From Anammoximicrobium sp032229885 (GTDB taxonomy: Bacteria > Planctomycetota > Planctomycetia > Pirellulales > Pirellulaceae), in the NCBI GenBank assembly GCA_032229885.1, contig JAVYAJ010000301.1:1-7117 (forward strand): DNA of 7,117 nucleotides, written 5' to 3'. Below the pieces are notes generated by a model that was not told the DNA's origin, searched no databases, and saw only the letters and a program-made list of their open reading frames with translations. A program made the position numbers and the translations under genes. This document shows, piece by piece, positions 1-5,957 of this stretch. Positions within the stretch are counted from its first letter, which is position 1, and every line of letters begins with the position of its first letter.

Positions 1-120
1 CCGGAGCCAGCCAGCCCGGAGCCAGCCAGCCCGGAGCCAGCCAGCCCGGAGCCAGCCAGCCCGGAGCCAGCCAGCCCGGAGCCAGCCAGCCCGGAGCGGG
101 TCAGCCCAATGCCAGCCAGT
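1..120. repeat. 15-bp tandem repeat array (unit CCGGAGCCAGCCAGC)
   Basis: Six exact head-to-tail copies of a 15-bp unit occupy 1-90. A seventh copy (91-105, three mismatches) and an eighth (106-120, four mismatches) follow, so the array decays to the right. It begins at the window edge, so its true length is unknown. Because all positions of the six copies are identical, the array looks like a recent DNA-level expansion. A 15-bp unit keeps reading frame: in plus frame 1 it reads Pro-Glu-Pro-Ala-Ser repeatedly. Whether it is translated cannot be decided here. Confidence 0.95.
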
Positions 121-156
121 CGGACGCAAGCGGCCACGAGACCTGATCGAGCCGGA

Positions 157-190
157 TGCGCTCATCCTTCATCCGCGACGGATGAGCGTG
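157..190. other. Strong hairpin, 9-bp perfect stem
   Basis: CGCTCATCC at 159-167 is the exact reverse complement of GGATGAGCG at 180-188, with a 12-nt loop. Two G-U wobble pairs could extend the stem to 157-190. A shorter alternative stem (CATCC 170-174 with GGATG 180-184) overlaps it. The hairpin lies about 115-150 bases beyond the stop codon of the minus-strand gene. No T-run follows on either strand, so it is not a classical intrinsic terminator. It may stabilise a 3' end or simply be part of the repeat family. Confidence 0.6.
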
Positions 191-281
191 GTTCGAGGGC
201 CGTTGTACCCGATGGGAACGGACGCGACGGAGCGCGTCCCTCCAAAGCGATGGACGAGCGTGGTTCAAGCGCCGTTGTGCC
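175..281. repeat. Imperfect direct repeat, two 35-bp copies 72 bp apart
   Basis: Positions 175-209 and 247-281 match at 30 of 35 bases. The shared core contains GAGCGTGGTTC and GCCGTTGT. The 72-bp offset is a multiple of three, so in plus frame 1 both copies read as similar peptides (DERGSRAVVP and DERGSSAVVP). A GC-rich hairpin (220-239) sits between them. The block lies between the 15-bp array and the 3' end of the minus-strand gene. It looks like a dispersed non-coding repeat family of the host genome, though that is inference from one locus. Confidence 0.75.
220..239 (-). terminator. GC-rich hairpin downstream of the large gene, possible terminator
   Basis: GGACGCG (220-226) pairs perfectly with CGCGTCC (233-239) around a six-base loop, giving a 7-bp stem that is almost all G/C. 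Read on the minus strand it starts about 67 bases past the stop codon at 306-308, a plausible place for transcription to end. It lacks the T-rich tail of a factor-independent terminator, so the terminator role is only inferred. The hairpin itself is plain in the sequence. Confidence 0.3.
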
Positions 282-305
282 TGGGACGAGCTGAGGTTCG
301 CTCTG

Positions 306-3300
306 TCACCGCGCGTCCAGGTCGGCGGCAAGCGCGGCGAGCAGTGCGTCGAAACCGGGGCCGGTGGCAGACTCGACGCCCAGCCTCGTTCGCCGAAGCC
401 CTTGGCCAGTCGACTCGGGCGACGGCGCGGCCGGCACGATCGCGTTCGCGGCTGCGCGCCTCGTCCTTGATCCGCGGAGATGTCCAGCCGGTGGCGCGCG
501 AAAGGGGTATGCCGCCGCGTGCGACCGATCCCGCTCCAACATCTGTGCCAAGCCCGTCGAGTTGACGGCTCGACCGGTTGCGTCTGGCAGCCAGTCCGTC
601 TGGGGAAATAGGCCTGTTTCGTCGACGATCACCGATGGCGCCCGGCGAGCCCGGTCGCTCGTTTGGGCGCCGAAGACGGCTGTTGACGTCGTGTCAGCTC
701 GAGTCGCCGGCGGCGGCGGCGTCGCCACAGGCGGCAACACGGCGGGATCGGCCCCCTGAGCCGCCGCCCAGGCGTTGAGAAAGTTGACGACCATCAGCAC
801 GTCGGCCGCAGTGCATAGATCGTCGCCGCTCACATCGCAGTAGATCGTCGCCGATTCCGCGTAGCCCCCCGGCAGTGCGCCCGCTTCGAGCAACAGGTTC
901 AGATAGTTGATCAGGATCAGGGCGTCCAGCGGCGTCACCTGGCCGTCGCCATTGACATCGTAGCGATTAGCCGGGTTCTGCTGGACGCTGGATAGAGTGA
1001 TCGCGCCGTCGATGATCGACGGGGGCAGGCCCGCAAAGTCTGTCGGTCCGTTCACCGTGCGGCTCAATTGCAGCGTCCACGCGCCGTTCCAGAATCCGGT
1101 CGTATCGACCGTGACCATCGCCAGCAGGCCTTCGGCGGCAACCGTTCCGAAGGCCGTTGTGGTCGCTTGGTACGCGTGCTGCGGAACCCGATCTTCGTCG
1201 AGATCGATGCGCAAACCGGTGTGATTGTCGGCAAAAATTGTCCCGGTCAAGATGTCCACGCGCGTGATCACGGGCGCCTCGGCGGCAACGTCAGGCGGGA
1301 TGTTCGGATCGGCGATTTGAAGATTGAAGTTCAGCCCCTGTACGGGGCCGCCTCCGGACACATAGATGGGAATCTGCTGCCCAGCCATGTCGGGCTGCAG
1401 ACGGTGGGTTCCCACGATGATCGACAGCCCGTCCAGCGGCGGGGCAGGCCGCGAATCGTCGGTCGGCGTCTCGGCCGCCGACGCGATCCTCCGTAGCGCG
1501 GTCCGATAGTCCGTTGCGTTGCCGCGAGGCAGGGCCTCGTCCTGCCAGTCGACGGTCTGGTCGCGGTTGAAATCCACCGGGCAATCGTCGGGCGTGTCGT
1601 TTGACCCGCCGCATGGCTGATTGCGAGCCGCAATCTCGTCTGTCACATTCACGGGGAAATAGGGCAGCCCGCTGGCCGACGCGTTGTCGGGCCGCCGCCC
1701 GGATTCGCCGACCGCGTTGCCAAAGTAGAACACGTCGTCCTGTTCCAGGTTGGTGCCCGCGGTCGCCTTGACGGTGACTTGTAGCCACTGGTTTCGCGTC
1801 GCGTCGGCCGTCGCCCAGACCAAGCTGACCCGCGTCGAACCGTTCGTCCCGGCCCCCGCCCGCTGCGTGATCGAAGTCGGCCCCGCCGCCAAGGACCATG
1901 CGGTCGGATCATCCGTGTTGCCCGCGCGGAACTCGAAATCGTCCGCGGTCAACACGGTGAAACTAGGCAGGTGATCGATATCGAGCATCAAACCGTTCAG
2001 GCCCTTGTCGTAACTCGTGTAGTTCGCAAACTCGGCCGTTTGCCCGGGCAGCAGGGCCCGTTTGTCCGTTGCGATGGCCGCGTCGTCTGCGGAATTCGCG
2101 GCCGGATCGTGGCCGTCCCACGCCGAGTCGTTGTAAAACACGTGCCGCCCGACGACCTCAGCGGGAGGCATCACGGCGAGACGGACGGTGGCCGGCGACG
2201 AACCGACCGTCCCGTCGTGGGCGAGGAACGTGAAGGAATCGACGCCGGCGAAGCCCAGATGCGGCGTGTAGAACAGATTCGGCGCCTCGCCCGTCAGGTC
2301 GCCGTTCGTCGGCGGCTCGACGAGGAAGAACTGCAGCGCGTCGCCGTCGGAGTCCGCGGCAGTCAGGGTCACCGGCAAGGACTCGCCCATCCGCGTCCAC
2401 AACCATTGGTCATCCGCGGTCGGCGGCGCATTGACCGGCCAATCATCGTCCAGATTGACGACGCTTACGTCGGCCGCTTTCCAGCCGTCGTAGCCTGGAT
2501 CTGCGCTGACGGCCGGCAAGGTGTTGATCGTGAACTCGATGTCGCCGTCGCGCGCGGTGTCGTCTACGCCGATCACCGTCAGGTGCTGGGGCGTCTGCCA
2601 GTTCGCGGGCGTAAACCGGACACTCGACGGCGATACGCCTCCTTCCGACTCGTTGCTCGAGACGAACTCGACCATCACATCCGCCAGCGGGATCGAGGCC
2701 AGCGAGACGGAGAACGTCGCCGTCTGCCCGGCCTCGCTGGTGACCAGTCCCGACGTCGGCGCCACGATCACCCCGGGCGCGACGCTGCGCGTTCCGACGA
2801 GCATCACATCATCGAGATTCCAGCCCGCGTACTGACCGGTGGTGCCGGTGGGCCCCAGTCCCCACCGGATGGATACCGTCGGCTGGCCGTCGGCGATGGT
2901 CGAGATATCGTACGTCCGCAGCGTCCAGCGGGAATCCGTCACGCCGTCGGTCGGGTTTTGCCAGATCGTCGTCCAGGTGACGCCATCGGTCGAAACCTGC
3001 ACTTCGGCGCGATTCGTCGGGTAGGGGCCGATGTTCAACCAACGCTGAAAGCTCAACTGCGCGTCGTGAAAGGCCGAGACGTCGAGCAGCGGCGTCGTCG
3101 CCCACTGGACGTGCTCCATGTCGGTCGCATGATCGCCATTCAAATTGTAGCCCATCACGTTCGCGCCCGTGTAACCGGACGAGGGGTCGGGATTGCCCAA
3201 GGCGCCGCCTTCGCCGGCTGGCGTTCCCCACTGCCATCGCGACGCGCCGGCCCCGGGATCGAGCATCCAGCCGGGGTCGTTTGTCATGTCTGCGCGGTAA

Positions 3301-5114
3301 ATCACGTCGCGGATCGTCACCGAGTACGTGAACACGGCGGGGCTTGGGTCGAGCGGGTTTCCCGCCGAGTCGACGATGCTTCCCGGTCGCGCGCCGAGCC
3401 GGGCTTCCAGATCGCCATCGACCAAGCCAGACACGGGAAACCGCCACGTGTTGTCCGTCAACGCGAACGGCGCCCCGACGTGTGCGGCCACGGCTGCCGC
3501 GCCGCTCAGCGTCAACGCATCGGCGCTGACTCCGAGGATCGGCTCGGAGAATGTTGCATCGATCAGGAGCTCGGGCGTGTTGATAACGGTGGCGATGGGC
3601 GGCGTTACGACAACGATCTGCGGCGGCGGATCGTACTCGACCAGCGTGCCCGCGATGGTATAGGATCCCAGGCTACCGTATCGGCTGTATCCGGTTCCGA
3701 TCGAGTCTTTGCCGGTCCCTTCGATGGCCAGATAGTAACTGCCGCGATCGAGATTCAAGCTGATCGACGCGTCCAAACGGCGCGGCGGATTGCTCGTGGC
3801 AACGACATTCCCCGAACCGTCGTACAGGGTTGTCAGGATATCGAGATTGGGGCCATGCACCGCGGGGCTCACGCTCAGATCGAGCGCGCCACCGATGGTG
3901 GAAAATGAGAAAAAGTCGCGGTCTGTGTTTCGCTCGATGATTCCCGAGCCGGCCAAAATCGCGAGATCAGACGTGGCCAGCGGCGTCGCGCTGGCCGCGT
4001 CGTCGCCGTGGTCGTCCGGTCGATAACCAAAGCCATTGCTGCCGGTGATGATGGCCAGATCGTCTTGCGAGTTGCTGGCGTTTGGATATTCGCCTCGACT
4101 CCATTGGGTCAGTTCGCGGTAATAGCCCGAACCCATGATCGGCGCCCAGCCGGTCGAGCCGCTGCCGTGTCCCTCGTAGTATTCCGCTCCTCCGGCCACT
4201 CCGTCGTGGTCCAGCCCCAGCGTGTGCCCAATCTCGTGCGACACTGCTTCGGCGACAAACACCTCGCTGCCGCTGCCCAGGTTTTCGGCGAACACGAAGG
4301 CCGGAGTATCGCTGCTCCAAGTGAAGGACTGCAGGTACGCGATTCCGCCGTAGGCGCCCGAGCTGTACCAGTCCGTCGAGGCGCCGCCGATCACCGCTCG
4401 AATGCCCCATCGCTCATCGCCGCTTCCGAGTTTTCGCAGCGCGTCGAGGCCCGGATCTTCGGTGGTGACATCTACATCAAAGGGGCAATAATCCTCGGCG
4501 ACCCGCGCCCAGATCGCTTGGATGCGGGCGAGCTCGGCATTGGAGAACTGGCTGTCGCCATCCAAGCTGAACGGCGGCGTGACGATCGGCTTGCCACGCG
4601 TATAGCTGCTGTTCCAGAGGGTTCCGGCCGTCGTGTGCCCGTCGAAATCGAGAAAGATCGTCTTGGTGGCCGCCGGATTGCTGTGGAGAAAGAACGTCTC
4701 TTCCACCGGGTAGGTCGGCGTCGGCGGGGCCGACGCTGCGCCGCTGGTCGGCTGGATCCCGAACGCGTCGGGCCGCAGATCCGGGACAGGATCCGACACC
4801 ACCGTATTGCCCCATGGGTCGATCTCGCGTTTTTCGACGGCCCGCGGCTGGGCGAGCGCGGGGCGCGCGGGGGTCGAGTCTAGTATCTGGACGCGCATCT
4901 CGTCCGATTGTGCGGCAAACAGCGCTGCCGACGCGAACTCGAGGGTCCCTGGCAGCGAGCTTAGCGCTAGCCGCGGCTCGAGCGGCTCGAGCGCCAGGCG
5001 ACGCCGGTAGATACGCTGCGTTGCCAATGCTCGTCGCCGCCGTCGCGCTGCCCGGCGGGCAGACTCGGCGGCGGGGCGATCATGGCGCGTAACTGGACTG
5101 CTGGTCATCGCCAT
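306..5114 (-). CDS. Giant secreted modular metzincin-type metallopeptidase with cohesin-like and dockerin-like domains
   Basis: Predicted exported zinc protease of about 1602 residues; substrate unknown. Residues from the 5114 start: basic Arg-rich leader 10-40; LEPR-type motif (LEPLEPRLALS) about 42-52, a planctomycete export hallmark; peptidase 136-375 with HEIGHTLGLDH (zinc ligands H293, H297, H303; catalytic E294) and Met-turn M327 in PIMGSGY; PPC-like beta domain 376-490; SbsA/Big-type Ig-like 496-598; MAM/jelly-roll-like 601-775; Calx-beta-like 778-890; cadherin-like 895-983; planctomycete repeat domain 987-1165 followed by one dockerin-like loop (1178-1199); cohesin-like 1228-1375; dockerin-like pair 1381-1448 (DVNGDGQVTPLD, DVSGDDLCTAAD); low-complexity tail 1449-1602. 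Start: the frame stays open to ATG 5219, but GGAG at 5119-5122 and the usual leader favour ATG 5114 or ATG 5108. No conventional hydrophobic signal peptide is seen. Domain names rest on sequence resemblance; the catalytic motif is the firmest call. Confidence 0.93.
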   Translation of the reverse strand: MAMTSSPVTRHDRPAAESARRAARRRRRALATQRIYRRRLALEPLEPRLALSSLPGTLEFASAALFAAQSDEMRVQILDSTPARPALAQPRAVEKREIDPWGNTVVSDPVPDLRPDAFGIQPTSGAASAPPTPTYPVEETFFLHSNPAATKTIFLDFDGHTTAGTLWNSSYTRGKPIVTPPFSLDGDSQFSNAELARIQAIWARVAEDYCPFDVDVTTEDPGLDALRKLGSGDERWGIRAVIGGASTDWYSSGAYGGIAYLQSFTWSSDTPAFVFAENLGSGSEVFVAEAVSHEIGHTLGLDHDGVAGGAEYYEGHGSGSTGWAPIMGSGYYRELTQWSRGEYPNASNSQDDLAIITGSNGFGYRPDDHGDDAASATPLATSDLAILAGSGIIERNTDRDFFSFSTIGGALDLSVSPAVHGPNLDILTTLYDGSGNVVATSNPPRRLDASISLNLDRGSYYLAIEGTGKDSIGTGYSRYGSLGSYTIAGTLVEYDPPPQIVVVTPPIATVINTPELLIDATFSEPILGVSADALTLSGAAAVAAHVGAPFALTDNTWRFPVSGLVDGDLEARLGARPGSIVDSAGNPLDPSPAVFTYSVTIRDVIYRADMTNDPGWMLDPGAGASRWQWGTPAGEGGALGNPDPSSGYTGANVMGYNLNGDHATDMEHVQWATTPLLDVSAFHDAQLSFQRWLNIGPYPTNRAEVQVSTDGVTWTTIWQNPTDGVTDSRWTLRTYDISTIADGQPTVSIRWGLGPTGTTGQYAGWNLDDVMLVGTRSVAPGVIVAPTSGLVTSEAGQTATFSVSLASIPLADVMVEFVSSNESEGGVSPSSVRFTPANWQTPQHLTVIGVDDTARDGDIEFTINTLPAVSADPGYDGWKAADVSVVNLDDDWPVNAPPTADDQWLWTRMGESLPVTLTAADSDGDALQFFLVEPPTNGDLTGEAPNLFYTPHLGFAGVDSFTFLAHDGTVGSSPATVRLAVMPPAEVVGRHVFYNDSAWDGHDPAANSADDAAIATDKRALLPGQTAEFANYTSYDKGLNGLMLDIDHLPSFTVLTADDFEFRAGNTDDPTAWSLAAGPTSITQRAGAGTNGSTRVSLVWATADATRNQWLQVTVKATAGTNLEQDDVFYFGNAVGESGRRPDNASASGLPYFPVNVTDEIAARNQPCGGSNDTPDDCPVDFNRDQTVDWQDEALPRGNATDYRTALRRIASAAETPTDDSRPAPPLDGLSIIVGTHRLQPDMAGQQIPIYVSGGGPVQGLNFNLQIADPNIPPDVAAEAPVITRVDILTGTIFADNHTGLRIDLDEDRVPQHAYQATTTAFGTVAAEGLLAMVTVDTTGFWNGAWTLQLSRTVNGPTDFAGLPPSIIDGAITLSSVQQNPANRYDVNGDGQVTPLDALILINYLNLLLEAGALPGGYAESATIYCDVSGDDLCTAADVLMVVNFLNAWAAAQGADPAVLPPVATPPPPATRADTTSTAVFGAQTSDRARRAPSVIVDETGLFPQTDWLPDATGRAVNSTGLAQMLERDRSHAAAYPFRAPPAGHLRGSRTRRAAANAIVPAAPSPESTGQGLRRTRLGVESATGPGFDALLAALAADLDAR

Positions 5115-5225
5115 CTTTCTCCGGCGCGATGCAGGGAAGCGACTTTCGATCCGCGCGAAGACGTGCAGGCTGCCGAGCCTCAGCCCATCCCATGGCTGCG
5201 CCAAACGACAAAATGCCACGATACA

Positions 5226-5253
5226 AGCATAGCATTAGGAAAACCAACGTTAA
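5226..5253 (-). promoter_or_regulatory. Weak candidate sigma-70-type promoter for the large gene
   Basis: Read on the minus strand, TTAACG (5253-5248) and TATGCT (5231-5226) are separated by 16 bases. Each matches four of six bases of the -35 and -10 consensus. Transcription would start near 5219, leaving a leader of about 105 bases before ATG 5114. The area is locally A/T-richer than its surroundings. Planctomycete housekeeping promoters are poorly defined, so this is only a candidate. Confidence 0.2.
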
Positions 5254-5460
5254 GCCACAAGATGAATCCCGCCACCTCCGTCTCGTGTCAGGGCGCTTTG
5301 CGCTCGTGTCCGCGTGGGCTGCGCGCCGGACATCTCGCGTGTTGCCCCTTCGCAATTTGCGACTTGTCCGCACTCGCCCGCGTGTGGGATTCGCGCGGTC
5401 TAGCGGCGACCGGCAACCGCGTCATCCTGGACGGACGCGTTCCGTCGAGTGCGGCGCGCC

Positions 5461-5476
5461 TCCAATTATGATTGGA
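5461..5476. repeat. Perfect palindrome TCCAAT-TATG-ATTGGA
   Basis: Six-base arms flank a four-base centre in an otherwise GC-rich area. This is the size and symmetry expected of a dimeric repressor operator, but it matches no operator I can name. It lies about 350 bp upstream of the protease start and about 480 bp upstream of groEL, so its target is unclear. Chance occurrence is possible. Confidence 0.4.
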
Positions 5477-5563
5477 CCCCGTGCGCTTTATCCGTACAGC
5501 TCTGCGTGATCCTCGGCTTTCCTTTGTATTTTAGACCCGGACGGATTACGGGCGCGAGCCCAC

Positions 5564-5606
5564 GCCAAGAATTGGCAAAATTCGCCCCTCGCCAGTGCGC
5601 CAATTC
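5564..5606. repeat. Inverted-repeat cluster (GCCAA/TTGGC), possible activator site
   Basis: GAATTGGC (5569-5576) and GCCAATTC (5599-5606) are perfect 8-bp inverted arms with 22 bases between them. The left arm is also half of a smaller palindrome, GCCAA-GAA-TTGGC (5564-5576). Arm starts lie 30 bp apart, about three helical turns. The cluster ends about 165 bp upstream of the sigma-54-type element at 5771. Enhancer-binding activators of sigma-54 promoters usually bind 80-200 bp upstream, so an activator site is a reasonable guess, but no specific activator can be named. Confidence 0.35.
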
Positions 5607-5770
5607 GCCCGCAAACGCACCCCTCGCCCTGTTGTCGCGCGACGCCCGGCGACTCGTTCTGCCAAAATGACACGCCCCGTTTGCCGCCCACGTCCGCCGG
5701 CGGCTGGATGAGGCCCCGTTTCATGACGCAAGTTCTTGTGACGATGTATCTTGCACTCATAATTCTACGC

Positions 5771-5787
5771 TTGGCACACGCCTTGCT
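5771..5787 (+). promoter_or_regulatory. Sigma-54 (RpoN) -24/-12 promoter upstream of groEL
   Basis: TTGGCACACGCCTTGCT carries the -24 GG (5773-5774) and -12 GC (5785-5786) with the obligatory 10 bases between them. Around these cores, TTGGCAC and TTGCT match the consensus TTGGCACG-N4-TTGCT, with only the G after GGCAC replaced by A. Transcription should start near 5797-5799 and read into groEL with a leader of about 160 bases. No CIRCE element (TTAGCACTC-N9-GAGTGCTAA) and no sigma-32-like promoter is visible. Sigma-54 promoters need an ATP-driven activator, which would make this chaperonin conditionally expressed. The match is clear; use of the promoter is inference. Confidence 0.6.
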
Positions 5788-5940
5788 CTTTTGGGACGCT
5801 CGATACGTCAGTCTGCCAATACAGGTGCAGTTTGCCTACCGCTTTGTCGCAGGCATCGTCGGCGTAACAATGGGCCGCGGCGAGTCATCAGGGTCACTTA
5901 GACGCGCACAAAGCGGTTGACGGTTTTCAATGTGTCAGCG

Positions 5941-5948
5941 AAAGGAGG
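5941..5948 (+). promoter_or_regulatory. Ribosome binding site of groEL (AAAGGAGG)
   Basis: AAAGGAGG is a near-perfect Shine-Dalgarno sequence ending nine bases before GTG 5958. It settles the start codon: the protein then begins with V/M-AKQMVYEDDAR, which aligns with the usual GroEL N-terminus. The next in-frame ATG (5970) would lose conserved residues, and ATG 5930 is out of frame. Confidence 0.85.
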
Positions 5949-5957
5949 ATTCCGGAC

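Larger units (their letters stand above)
5115..5957. other. 843-bp divergent intergenic region, no convincing gene
   Basis: This spacer separates the 5' ends of the large protease gene and groEL. Short open frames exist on both strands, but none has a recognisable product or good codon bias. The best is a 65-codon hydrophobic frame from ATG 5723 to a stop at 5918-5920; only a little over half of its third positions are G/C. No groES reading frame is present. The spacer contains a palindrome at 5461-5476, a small GGGC-GCGA-GCCC tetraloop hairpin at 5550-5561, an inverted-repeat cluster at 5564-5606, a sigma-54-type promoter at 5771-5787 and the groEL ribosome binding site. Confidence 0.7.

Noticed and set aside
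1..120. CRISPR array
   Set aside because: The 15-bp units are contiguous with no spacers, so this is a simple tandem repeat.
1971..3908. 645-codon open frame on the plus strand, opposite the large gene
   Set aside because: It lies entirely antisense to the protease gene. Its product is Arg-rich with no recognisable domain, as expected for a shadow frame in GC-rich DNA. The minus-strand frame contains clear domains.
4008..4883. 291-codon open frame on the plus strand
   Set aside because: It is antisense to the metallopeptidase domain, which has an intact active site on the other strand. The product has no motif, so it is a shadow frame.
5115..5219. Upstream start of the large gene at ATG 5219
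   Set aside because: The extra 35 residues (MAFCRLAQPW...) do not resemble an LEPR-type leader, whereas GGAG sits just before the ATGs at 5114 and 5108. The upstream start cannot be strictly excluded.
5488..5760. 90-codon minus-strand frame in the spacer
   Set aside because: No recognisable domain or good ribosome binding site was seen, and it spans the inverted repeats. I treat it as non-coding.
5749..5777. Possible CIRCE (HrcA) element around TTGCACTC
   Set aside because: The left half is only partly matched, and nine bases further on there is no GAGTGCTAA-like right half.
5681..5920. Small hydrophobic open frame (membrane protein candidate from ATG 5681 or 5723)
   Set aside because: Two hydrophobic stretches are present, but only a little over half of the third codon positions are G/C, unlike the flanking genes. 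The frame also overlaps the sigma-54 element. It is more likely T-rich regulatory DNA.
5917..5945. TTGACG as a -35 box close to groEL
   Set aside because: A -10 box at 16-18 bp spacing would fall on the Shine-Dalgarno sequence, and nothing there resembles TATAAT.
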